Below are positions 1-6,206 of a DNA stretch of 6,260 nucleotides, piece after piece; the first letter of the stretch is position 1, and every line of letters begins with the position of its first letter. The notes beneath the pieces were generated by a model. That model saw nothing but the letters and a program-made list of their open reading frames with translations. It ran no database searches and was not told where the DNA came from. Location: the NCBI GenBank assembly GCA_910584495.1, contig CAJUAR010000106.1, forward strand, positions 1-6,260. Reading direction: 5' to 3'. The DNA comes from an uncultured Muribaculaceae bacterium (GTDB lineage Bacteria; Bacteroidota; Bacteroidia; Bacteroidales; Muribaculaceae). A program made the position numbers and the translations under genes.

Positions 1-19
1 TCTGCACGGCGAGTGACCG

Positions 20-55
20 CCTGGTGATTAACAGATATTGTCGAACCGGCTCTTA
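20..55 (+). repeat. Left copy of 36-bp perfect inverted repeat
   Basis: These 36 bases occur again, perfectly, as the reverse complement at 6207-6242. The core includes TTGTCGAACCGGCTC. Identity stops abruptly on both sides: bases 1-19 differ from the matching outer flank of the right copy, and base 56 onward differs from its inner flank. Read from inside the window outward, the repeat starts TAAGAGCCGG. If the TAA is target-derived, the element end would be GAGCCGG with a TNA-type target, as in some IS5-family elements; this family assignment is inference. The copy lies 16 bp beyond the stop codon of the esterase gene, which it leaves intact. It is most likely the terminal repeat of an insertion sequence extending to the left. 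A recombinase inversion site is the alternative. Confidence 0.85.
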
Positions 56-71
56 CCTAAACCTATTTTTT

Positions 72-1505
72 TTACCAATTATCTGTTCTGAAGGGGACCA
101 GGGGCATACCCATAAGGTCGAAAACTTTGCCGATGGCAAAATTCTTGTAGTTATAGCGCACGGCCTCAATCTTTCCGGCCTCGGGACACGAAACCTCGAT
201 TGTGCGGTCTTTATAAATTTCACGAGCAGTGGCCGGATGGAACACTTTGTCGGCTCCGGCAGCTTCGAAACCTTCCAAAATCTGGTTGGGCGAGAAGCCT
301 GCCTCGGCGTTGTCGAACGACAACACGGCCTTGTCGCCGTCCACCTTCATTTCGCGGAAAGTGGGATATGTTGCCGGCACGCCTTGCATGCCATAGGTGC
401 GGGCGGCGGCCATAAAGGCCAGACGCTCGCCTATTTCTTTTTTCTTGCGGGCATGGATGTCTTTCACCTCGTAGGGGTAGACAAGGTCCGATGTGCACAC
501 TATGCCGCTGTTGGGCGTAATCCGTGCAGCCTCGTGCTGGCACTCGCGGAAACGTGCGGCTTCTGTTTTGTCAGGTCCTCCGTATTCCCAGCCGGGCAGC
601 TCCACAAAGAAGAATGGCAGTTCGCCAAGGCCCCATTTGCTGCGCCACTCCGTCACCATGTCGCGCTGATGCTGCGGATAGGTGTCGTGACGGCCCACAT
701 TCGATTCTCCCTGGTTCCACAGAAAACCCTTGATAGTGTAGCCAATCAGAGGATGCAGCATGGCATTGTACATGACATTGATGCGTTCCCACTCTTTGAT
801 TTTGGAGTCGGCGGCTTCTTTGTCGACATTCCATTCGGGATATTGCGCAAGCTGTTCGCGCGACTGCCAGCCCTCAACCTTGCTGCCGCCGTAGGCACAG
901 GAAATGATACCGACAGGCACATTCAACAATTCGGTAAGCGACTGTGCGAAGTAATACGCCAACGCGCTGAAATCTGCGGCATTCTCGGGCTTGCTTTCCT
1001 TCCATGGGCTTGGACAGCGGTCCTGAGGGGTGTAGGATGCCAGTTTGGGAACTGTAGCCACTCGTATGCCCGGATATTTGCCCGAATAGGCAATAGTTTG
1101 AGCCGCGCCCTCTATGGGCTGTGTCCAGAATCCGCGAAGCGGCATCTCCATGTTCGACTGTCCCGAGCAGAACCATACTTCGCCGACAAGCACGTTTTTA
1201 ACGTCGATGTTGCTCCCGTCACCTTCTATTTTGATTGTATAGGGAGTGAACGAAGCACCGGGAGTGGTCAGGGCCACATCCCAGCGGCCATTATCGGCCG
1301 TGCGTGCGCTCACAGTTTTGCCGGGGGCCCACGAGCCGCCGACGGTAATCGTGCTGCCCGGCGTTGCCCAGCCCCACAAACGTGCTTCGCTGTTCTGCTG
1401 CACAACCATATTGTCGCCCACAATATCGGGCAGTTCTATTACAGCTCCTGCTCCAAGAGGCATTGCCATGGCAGCCAATAAGATTAGCATGTTTTGTTTT
1501 CTCAT
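72..1505 (-). CDS. Secreted SGNH-type sialate O-acetylesterase-like carbohydrate esterase
   Basis: This 477-residue enzyme probably removes O-acetyl groups from sialic acid or other acetylated glycans, outside the cytoplasm. Residues 1-21 are a signal peptide ending in AGA, with cleavage likely before V22. Residues 22 to about 105 look like the N-terminal beta-sandwich common in Bacteroidota members. The SGNH hydrolase core follows: nucleophile S117 in CSGQSNM, the GGS stretch at 206-208, WNQGESN at 263-269, and a D-x-H pair (D349, H351) near the end of the core as the probable Asp/His of the catalytic site. The C-terminus, ending FRTDNW, is typical, so the gene looks complete despite the repeat 16 bp downstream. 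Its ATG overlaps the stop of the upstream AraC gene as ATGA, so the two are probably co-transcribed and translationally coupled. The family also contains xylan and other polysaccharide acetylesterases, so the substrate is not certain. A long open frame on the opposite strand is a mirror of this gene. Confidence 0.92.
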   Translation of the reverse strand: MRKQNMLILLAAMAMPLGAGAVIELPDIVGDNMVVQQNSEARLWGWATPGSTITVGGSWAPGKTVSARTADNGRWDVALTTPGASFTPYTIKIEGDGSNIDVKNVLVGEVWFCSGQSNMEMPLRGFWTQPIEGAAQTIAYSGKYPGIRVATVPKLASYTPQDRCPSPWKESKPENAADFSALAYYFAQSLTELLNVPVGIISCAYGGSKVEGWQSREQLAQYPEWNVDKEAADSKIKEWERINVMYNAMLHPLIGYTIKGFLWNQGESNVGRHDTYPQHQRDMVTEWRSKWGLGELPFFFVELPGWEYGGPDKTEAARFRECQHEAARITPNSGIVCTSDLVYPYEVKDIHARKKKEIGERLAFMAAARTYGMQGVPATYPTFREMKVDGDKAVLSFDNAEAGFSPNQILEGFEAAGADKVFHPATAREIYKDRTIEVSCPEAGKIEAVRYNYKNFAIGKVFDLMGMPLVPFRTDNW

Positions 1506-2380
1506 ATTATAATTTTGGTCTTTAGATAATTCTGACGGAACTGCATTGGACTACACTTCTTTTTCTTGCGGAACAAGCGGTTGAAATTTGATATGTTGTT
1601 GAAACCGCAGTCGTAGCAAATCTCGGCACTTGTCATGGTGGTGTCCACAAGCCGGCGTGCGGCGTGCCCTATTCTTATATCTATAATATAGTCCGAAAGA
1701 GTGCGCCCTGTCCTGGTTTTGAAAAAACGGCTGAATGCTGTAGGGGCCATTCCCGCAAGCGACGCAAGCTCTTCCAGTCGCAGAGGTTCGGCAAAGTGTT
1801 GGGCTATATATTCCTCCACCTTGAGGATGCGGCGCGAATCGCTTGTGAGCGACACATTGGCAAAAGAGGTGGTGGAGAGGATGCGGCTGTCGTCTGTCAC
1901 CGACATCTCATATATTATGGAAAGCAGACGCAGAAAACGAGTGAATCCGGGCTGCGGCATAGTAAGCTCGTCGAGCCGGCGAAGAATGCCGTTGATAAAG
2001 CCATCGCCAAAAGCCACACCGCTCCGGGCACGCCCGAAAAGGTCGCGGATGGTACTCATCTGGTTTTTCATCATCAGTTCCTCGCTAATCAGCGATGCAG
2101 GAAACTGGATGGTGATTTCGCGCATGTCGCCTTTCGGTCCGGCATTGCCCTGGTTCCAGCCGTGTTCAAGCCCCGGACCGACAAGGACCAGGTCGTGATA
2201 GCCAAGTGTCTCGATTGAATCGCCCGCCACACGGACACAGCCCTCGCAGTTGCTCACATAGTTGATTTCAAACTCTTCGTGTCGGTGGATGGGATAATCA
2301 AAACAGTCCTTGCGCCTGTCTATTAGATAGAAGCAGTCTTTGTCGGACAGTGGTGTGATTTCAGTTAATATTTTTGACAT
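1502..2380 (-). CDS. AraC-family transcriptional regulator
   Basis: This is a 292-residue regulator. Residues about 20-95 form a cupin-like effector-binding domain with H32, H34 and E36 in HRHEEFE and H73 in LEHGW. Residues about 183-285 form the AraC DNA-binding domain, with a first helix-turn-helix at about 201-222 (LRLEELASLAG...FSRFF) and a second at about 249-271 (TSAEICYDCGF...FNRLF), followed by the usual SPMQFRQ tail. I start it at the ATG at 2380. An open frame continues to a TTG at 2419, but that codon lies inside the predicted -7 promoter element, and the ATG gives a normal N-terminus (MSKILTE). Its stop overlaps the esterase ATG by four bases. The gene diverges from the GH36 gene across 200 bp, so it probably controls both its own operon and the alpha-galactosidase, with a sugar or glycan fragment as the likely signal. 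The ligand is unknown. The long basic run RKKKK (271-275) in the second HTH region is a small oddity. Confidence 0.93.
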   Translation of the reverse strand: MSKILTEITPLSDKDCFYLIDRRKDCFDYPIHRHEEFEINYVSNCEGCVRVAGDSIETLGYHDLVLVGPGLEHGWNQGNAGPKGDMREITIQFPASLISEELMMKNQMSTIRDLFGRARSGVAFGDGFINGILRRLDELTMPQPGFTRFLRLLSIIYEMSVTDDSRILSTTSFANVSLTSDSRRILKVEEYIAQHFAEPLRLEELASLAGMAPTAFSRFFKTRTGRTLSDYIIDIRIGHAARRLVDTTMTSAEICYDCGFNNISNFNRLFRKKKKCSPMQFRQNYLKTKIII

Positions 2381-2416
2381 GGTATCTGGCTGTCGTCTTT
2401 CATAGTTTCGACGGTG

Positions 2417-2446
2417 CAAAATTAGAAATTATTCCCCAATAACAAA
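2417..2446 (-). promoter_or_regulatory. Promoter of the AraC-esterase operon
   Basis: On the minus strand, TAATTTTG (2424 down to 2417) matches the Bacteroidota -7 consensus TAnnTTTG. TTTG (2446 down to 2443) sits 18 bp upstream and matches the -33 element, one or two bases short of the usual spacing. Transcription would start near 2410, about 30 nt before the ATG at 2380, which supports that start codon over the TTG at 2419. Confidence 0.6.
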
Positions 2447-2520
2447 ATAAGCACAACGATACTATTTTAACATTTTACACCAACATGCCGACAAAGTGCA
2501 TTTATAAGGCTTTTTTTTAC

Positions 2521-2528
2521 TAATTTTG
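2521..2528 (+). promoter_or_regulatory. -7 element of the alpha-galactosidase promoter
   Basis: TAATTTTG matches the Bacteroidota -7 consensus exactly and is preceded by a run of eight T. The expected -33 position (about 2497-2501) reads TGCAT, without TTG or TTTG. A good -7 with a poor -33 suits an activator-dependent promoter, which fits the adjacent AraC gene. The predicted leader is about 45 nt. Confidence 0.5.
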
Positions 2529-2580
2529 AGCCGTAAAAATTCATAATCGCCACATTACAATACTCTAACACCATAATTCC

Positions 2581-4803
2581 ATGTCAATAAAAAAGAACAC
2601 AGGCAATATCCTTCCATGCCTTTTGGCCATGGCAGGCATGTTGATGCCGGCTCATTCAAATGCCGAAACCATCAATATCGGCACGCAGAACACCACTATG
2701 TTGCTCGATGCAACCGAAGGCTGTCAATTGCGATTCATCTACTATGGCGATGCTGTCGGAACCGACGACGCAGCCACAATTGCAGCCACAACGGCAAACC
2801 ACGATGCCTACCCTGTTTATGGAATGTCGACCCAGCGAGAGACAGCCATGAGCGTGACACATCCCGATGGAAACTTGACGCTCGACATGGTGGTGACAGG
2901 CTCCGAGACCACTTCCGGAACGGACGGTTCCAAAACAACCGTAATCACCACAACCGACAAACACTATCCATTCGAAATCAAGCACTTCTACCGCACATAT
3001 CCTGCAAACGATGTCATAGAGATGTGGACTGAAGCTGTGAACAATGGCAAAAAGCCCGTAGTGCTCCGCGAATATGCCTCGGGCTACCTTCCCATCCGTG
3101 TTGGCAACGTCCACCTCACTTCCTTCGCCGGTTCGTGGGCTAACGAAGCCAAAATGGTGGAAGAGCCCCTGGTACATGGCATGAAGGTGATCAAGAACAA
3201 AGATGGTGCCCGCAACTCCCACACAGCACATGCCGAAGTAATGTTCTCGCTCGACGGCAAACCGCAGGAAAACACTGGCCGCACACTCGGAGCCGCCCTC
3301 TGCTACAGCGGAAACTACCGCCTGCGCATCGACACCGACGACAGCGACTGGCACCACTTTTTTGCCGGTATCAACGAAGATAATTCGGCCTATACGCTCG
3401 ACAAAGGCGAAAGCTTCGTCACTCCGCCCCTGGCAATCACCTACTCCGACCAGGGCAAGAGCGGCGTGAGCCGCAACTTCCACCGCTGGGCACGGGAACA
3501 CCGCATCGCCCACGGCACCGGTCTTCGCAAGATCCTGCTCAACAGCTGGGAAGGCGTTTACTTCGACATCAACGAAAAGGGCATGGACGATATGATGGCC
3601 GACATTGCCGCCATGGGTGGCGAACTTTTTGTGATGGACGACGGATGGTTCGGCCAGAAATATCCACGCAATAATGATTCAACCTCTCTTGGCGACTGGA
3701 CTGTAGACACACGCAAACTCCCCGACGGCATAAACGGCCTGCTCGAAGCCGCCAAGAAAAAAGGCATTCGTTTTGGCATTTGGATTGAACCGGAAATGGC
3801 TAACACGGTATCGGAACTATACGAACAACACCCCGAATATATCATCAAACCCACCAACCGCGAAGCTGTCCTGGGCCGCGGAGGCACACAGGTTGTACTC
3901 GACCTGGCAAACCCCAAGGTGCAAGACCTGGTGTTCGGAGTTGTCGACACCCTGCTCACCAACTATCCCGAAATTGACTATATCAAGTGGGATGCCAACG
4001 CTCCCATTATGAACCACGGCTCGCAGTACCTGCCCGCCGACCGCCAGAGCCACCTCTACATTGAATATCACCGTGGATTTGCCAAAGTGATGGACCGCAT
4101 CCGTGCCAAATACCCCGATGTCACCATCCAGGCTTGCGCCAGCGGCGGCGGTCGTGCCAACTACGGCATTCTGCCTTGGTTCGACGAAATATGGGTGAGC
4201 GACAACACCGACGCACTGCAGCGCATCTACATGCAATGGGGCACAAGCCACTTCTTCCCCGCCGTAATCATGGCATCCCACATCAGCGCCGCCCCCAACC
4301 ACCAGACTTTCCGCACAATCCCCATGAAATACCGCATCGACGTGGCCATGAGCGGACGTCTGGGCATGGAAATCCAGCCCAAGAACATGACCGAGGAGGA
4401 AATAGCCCTCTGCAAGAACGCCATAGAGGAATACAAGACCATACGCCCCACCGTGCAGCAAGGCGACATATACCGACTAATCTCGCCCTACGACGGCAAA
4501 GGCGTGGCTTCGATGATGTACGTCGACGAGCACAAGGACAAGGCCGTCTTCTACTGGTGGAAAACCGAGACTTTCGTCAACCAGCACCTGCCACGCGTGG
4601 TGATGGCCGGCCTCGACCCCGACAAAATGTACACCGTGCATGAACTCAACCGCATCGACAACAAGCCCCTGCCCTTCGAAGGCAAGTCGTTCTCCGGACG
4701 CTACCTGATGAGCAACGGCCTTGAAATACCCTACACCCACGATGTGGACTACCACAAGCTCAACGCCTGGGCATCGCGCGTCCTCTCCCTCACTGCGCAC
4801 TGA
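2581..4803 (+). CDS. Secreted GH36 alpha-galactosidase
   Basis: This 740-residue enzyme hydrolyses terminal alpha-linked galactose from oligosaccharides or galactosylated polysaccharides such as the raffinose family or galactomannan, with retention. Residues 1-28 are a signal peptide (cleavage after SNA, before E29) with no lipobox, so it is probably periplasmic. Residues about 29-310 match the N-terminal beta-supersandwich. Residues about 320-640 form the catalytic barrel, and the rest is the C-terminal beta-domain. Family motifs are complete: MDDGWFG with D353/D354 and W356, GDW at 371-373, WIEPEM at 401-406, IKWDAN with predicted nucleophile D471, CASGGGR at 519-525, and WVSDNTD with predicted acid/base D541. 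After the nucleophile the sequence reads DANAPIMNHGS, not the DMNR of many GH36 enzymes, so subsite residues may differ. Length is normal for the family. It is transcribed away from the AraC-esterase operon and has a terminator about 160 bp downstream. The natural substrate cannot be read from the sequence. Confidence 0.95.
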   Translation: MSIKKNTGNILPCLLAMAGMLMPAHSNAETINIGTQNTTMLLDATEGCQLRFIYYGDAVGTDDAATIAATTANHDAYPVYGMSTQRETAMSVTHPDGNLTLDMVVTGSETTSGTDGSKTTVITTTDKHYPFEIKHFYRTYPANDVIEMWTEAVNNGKKPVVLREYASGYLPIRVGNVHLTSFAGSWANEAKMVEEPLVHGMKVIKNKDGARNSHTAHAEVMFSLDGKPQENTGRTLGAALCYSGNYRLRIDTDDSDWHHFFAGINEDNSAYTLDKGESFVTPPLAITYSDQGKSGVSRNFHRWAREHRIAHGTGLRKILLNSWEGVYFDINEKGMDDMMADIAAMGGELFVMDDGWFGQKYPRNNDSTSLGDWTVDTRKLPDGINGLLEAAKKKGIRFGIWIEPEMANTVSELYEQHPEYIIKPTNREAVLGRGGTQVVLDLANPKVQDLVFGVVDTLLTNYPEIDYIKWDANAPIMNHGSQYLPADRQSHLYIEYHRGFAKVMDRIRAKYPDVTIQACASGGGRANYGILPWFDEIWVSDNTDALQRIYMQWGTSHFFPAVIMASHISAAPNHQTFRTIPMKYRIDVAMSGRLGMEIQPKNMTEEEIALCKNAIEEYKTIRPTVQQGDIYRLISPYDGKGVASMMYVDEHKDKAVFYWWKTETFVNQHLPRVVMAGLDPDKMYTVHELNRIDNKPLPFEGKSFSGRYLMSNGLEIPYTHDVDYHKLNAWASRVLSLTAH

Positions 4804-4844
4804 CGTTTCTTGTTAAATATTTGGGTTAGTTGATTTAATGTCTA

Positions 4845-4882
4845 CAAGACTGCGTCACTCTATGTTGCAAAAGGCGGTCTTG
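4845..4882 (+). other. Hairpin in the 3' region of the GH36 transcript
   Basis: CAAGACTGC (4845-4853) pairs with GCGGTCTTG (4874-4882), nine pairs with one T-G wobble, closing a 20-nt loop. AAAAAG follows instead of a T tract, so it is not a terminator on the plus strand. It is followed at 4900-4913 by a 5-bp stem, AATCC/GGATT with an ATGA loop. It may protect the 3' end of the mRNA or belong to a small RNA; nothing here proves either. Confidence 0.4.
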
Positions 4883-4959
4883 AAAAAGCCTATGTCACTA
4901 ATCCATGAGGATTCTTTGCGAAAATTGAGGAATCAGATAAGCCCCACGCCATTCCACCC

Positions 4960-4990
4960 AAAGAGCTCGGCCACGCCGGGCTCTTTTATT
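4960..4990 (+). terminator. Rho-independent terminator of the GH36 gene
   Basis: AAAGAGCTCGGC (4960-4971) and GCCGGGCTCTTT (4975-4986) form a 12-bp stem with one T-G wobble and a 3-nt CAC loop, followed by TATT. It lies about 157 bp after the alpha-galactosidase stop. On the minus strand the stem is followed by only three T, so it would act mainly on rightward transcription. Confidence 0.8.
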
Positions 4991-5136
4991 ACCCCCCAAA
5001 TGCCGTCGAACAATTTAGCATCATTAGCGGGGCGTTAAGCGCACCTCCGGTGATCAACTCGATTATATACAAAAAATTATGCCTATTGCACCGTTAATGG
5101 TTTAGCATGTAGAAAGCCAAGGTTTTGAAATTCTGG

Positions 5137-5415
5137 CTATTTGTCTCCGTAATGTCCCTTTAATGAAACGATAGTGACAATCACTTTGTCATCTTCAATG
5201 CTATAAACTAATCGTGATTCTTTATCTATCCGTCGGCTCCATAAACCGGATAAATCACCTTTCAACTGCTCTACTTGTCCAGTACCTGTTTTAGGATGTT
5301 CTCGTAATTCTTCAAATAGATTTAAGAGTTTGATAAGGGCTTTCTTTTGGCCGGATTTTTGCCATTCTTTCAAATGTCGTTCGGCTTTGGGCGTAAAGAT
5401 TAATTTGTAACTCAT
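5137..5415 (-). CDS. YoeB/Txe-like mRNA interferase toxin
   Basis: This 92-residue protein matches the YoeB/Txe branch of the RelE superfamily, ribosome-dependent endoribonucleases that cut mRNA in the A site and stop translation. The family signature is clear: the LKGDLSGLWSRRID...SRLVY block at residues 51-71 and the C-terminal GHYGDK. By alignment in memory with E. coli YoeB, the catalytic residues correspond to E49, R68, H88 and Y89, all present, so the toxin appears active. The N-terminus (YKLIFTPKAERHLKEWQ) is the usual first strand and helix. Its ATG overlaps the antitoxin stop as ATGA, the common antitoxin-first arrangement. Stop is TAG at 5137-5139. The gene is convergent with the alpha-galactosidase and unrelated to it. 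The locus is clearly more AT-rich than its neighbours, suggesting acquisition by transfer. Confidence 0.93.
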   Translation of the reverse strand: MSYKLIFTPKAERHLKEWQKSGQKKALIKLLNLFEELREHPKTGTGQVEQLKGDLSGLWSRRIDKESRLVYSIEDDKVIVTIVSLKGHYGDK

Positions 5416-5711
5416 ACGCCTAAGATAGACCTAATTTCTTCGATAGAGTATGATTTACCTTTGCCGGCTTTCATTTCGGCTATGCCTTCTTGAAGTTCTG
5501 CCATATTTTCGGGATTGTCAAACCAAGGGTCGCCTGAAGGCGACGGGTTCTCGCTAACCTCAATATTTACTGTATTAGCCTTTGCTATAAGTATTGTTTC
5601 GATATATTTTTTCAAACTCCTGCCTTGGGCTGCTGCCATAATCGAGAGTTTCTGCATAGTTTCAACCGGTAGGTCAATGTTTTTGCGTTTAACGTTTAGT
5701 GATGTTGCCAT
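5412..5711 (-). CDS. Ribbon-helix-helix antitoxin of the YoeB/Txe-like toxin
   Basis: This 99-residue protein is the likely antitoxin and autorepressor. Residues about 5-45 have the pattern of a ribbon-helix-helix DNA-binding domain: a basic, alternating strand (NVKRKNIDL), a first helix after P15 (VETMQKLSIMAAAQ), a turn at G30-R31-S32, and a second helix (LKKYIETILIAKA). Residues 46-60 form a polar linker, and 61-99 (DPWFDNPENMAELQEGIAEMK...SIEEIRSILGV) form a tail of the kind that wraps around RelE-type toxins. Classic YoeB partners are YefM proteins of the Phd/YefM fold, so this partner is of another class. It starts at ATG 5711, has a promoter just upstream, and overlaps the toxin start by four bases. 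RHH assignment is from pattern only. Confidence 0.82.
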   Translation of the reverse strand: MATSLNVKRKNIDLPVETMQKLSIMAAAQGRSLKKYIETILIAKANTVNIEVSENPSPSGDPWFDNPENMAELQEGIAEMKAGKGKSYSIEEIRSILGV

Positions 5712-5731
5712 AGTATGTTCATTTATTTGTG

Positions 5732-5763
5732 CAAATATACATCATATATATCATATACACAAA
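5732..5763 (-). promoter_or_regulatory. Promoter and candidate operator of the toxin-antitoxin operon
   Basis: On the minus strand TATATTTG (5739 down to 5732) matches the Bacteroidota -7 consensus, and TTTG (5763 down to 5760) is a -33 element at an ideal 20-bp spacing. The start would be near 5726, leaving a leader of about 15 nt. Within the same stretch three 9-bp units follow one another: GTATATGAT, ATATATGAT and GTATATTTG (5758 down to 5732). The first two differ by one base, and the third shares the first six bases and overlaps the -7 element. Tandem sites between promoter elements fit autorepression by an RHH antitoxin. Confidence 0.65.
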
Positions 5764-5912
5764 CAAAAGCCTCAAAAGTTTTTGTGACTGTGGAATCAAA
5801 ATAGTCGATAATAACATTGAAAGACAATGCGTTTTTTACATTCTTGAGATTATTGGTGAAAGACTTCTTGTCTCATTCGGGAACTATGCGCCGTTAGGAG
5901 CCCCTCATATAC

Positions 5913-5952
5913 AACACCAGCTCCTCCCGGTTGTGCGGAAGGCTCTGGTGTT
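5913..5952 (-). terminator. Long imperfect hairpin downstream of the CoA-transferase remnant
   Basis: AACACCAG (5913-5920) pairs perfectly with CTGGTGTT (5945-5952). Inside it lies a tandem G-A mismatch and then six more pairs with one wobble. It sits 17 bp after the CoA-transferase stop, where its terminator is expected. There is no real T tract on the minus strand, and a T-rich run (GTTTTG) follows on the plus strand, so terminator function is a guess. Confidence 0.4.
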
Positions 5953-5968
5953 TTGTGGGTGTTGGTAA

Positions 5969-6205
5969 TTATTTGATGTACCGGGCGTAGTCGGCGTTGC
6001 GCATGTCGCCAGTTTCGGAGAATGCGTTGTGGAATGCGAAGGCTGCGCGCAGGGTGTGGGGTGTCTGGCCTTGTGTGCCGAGTTTGAGATAGTCGCGGAC
6101 GAGTTCGCGGCACATGGGATGTGCACAGTTGTCGATGATGCAGTGAGCACGCTGCACGGGGTCTTTGTCATTCCAGTCATCGGTAACAAATCGAAAGGTC
6201 TTAAT
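5969..6205 (-). pseudogene. 3' remnant of an acetyl-CoA hydrolase/CoA-transferase gene
   Basis: The frame encodes about 78 residues without a proper start. The segment QRAHCIIDNCAHPMCRELVRDYLK, followed by GQTPHTLRAAFAFHNAFSETGDM, resembles the C-terminal end of the acetyl-CoA hydrolase/transferase family (succinate CoA-transferase-like enzymes that move CoA between acyl groups). Complete members have roughly 490-500 residues, so over 80 percent is missing. The natural stop TAA is at 5969-5971. Upstream, the frame meets a TAA at 6206-6208 that straddles the edge of the right 36-bp repeat, so the break coincides with the repeat. A GTG in DPVQRA is an internal valine, not a start. The family call rests on remembered motifs. 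The first 12 or so residues after the junction (IKTFRFVTDDWN) match the family less well and may include rearranged sequence. Confidence 0.62.
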
Positions 6206-6206
6206 T

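Larger units (their letters stand above)
2381..2580. promoter_or_regulatory. Divergent regulatory region between araC and GH36 genes
   Basis: These 200 AT-rich bases separate two divergent start codons and contain one -7 element on each strand, about 97 bp apart. The space between them (roughly 2447-2520) is where an AraC-family operator would be expected. I found no convincing long direct repeat there by eye, so no operator is called. Confidence 0.55.
4804..5136. other. Non-coding spacer between convergent GH36 and toxin genes
   Basis: This 333-bp stretch holds no convincing gene. A 66-codon open frame at 4838-5038 runs through the terminator hairpin and has no recognisable features. The left half contains three successive hairpins (4845-4882, 4900-4913 and 4960-4986). 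The right half (about 4990-5136) is AT-rich, and I see only a weak 5-bp stem at 5115-5138, just downstream of the toxin stop on the minus strand. Confidence 0.7.

Noticed and set aside
24..1481. Long open frame of 485 codons on the plus strand
   Set aside because: It lies opposite the esterase gene, which has a signal peptide and all SGNH motifs. The antisense protein shows no recognisable domain and begins with a GTG inside the repeat. It is a codon-bias shadow.
2381..2419. Extended AraC start at TTG 2419
   Set aside because: The TTG lies within the predicted -7 promoter element, and the ATG at 2380 gives a normal-length protein.
2656..3513. Open frames on the minus strand across the GH36 gene, also at 3817-4461 and 4477-4800
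   Set aside because: All lie opposite a complete GH36 gene with intact catalytic motifs, and their translations show no family features.
4838..5038. 66-codon open frame after the GH36 gene
   Set aside because: It runs through the rho-independent terminator and two other hairpins and shows no family features.
5060..5119. Terminator for the toxin operon on the minus strand at a run of six T
   Set aside because: Only a 3-bp stem precedes the T run, and the other nearby stem (5115-5138) has just five pairs, so neither is convincing.
5729..5968. Plus-strand open frames, also at 5515-5787, over the antitoxin and its upstream region
   Set aside because: They overlap the antitoxin gene, its promoter and a hairpin, and the translations are low-complexity or featureless.
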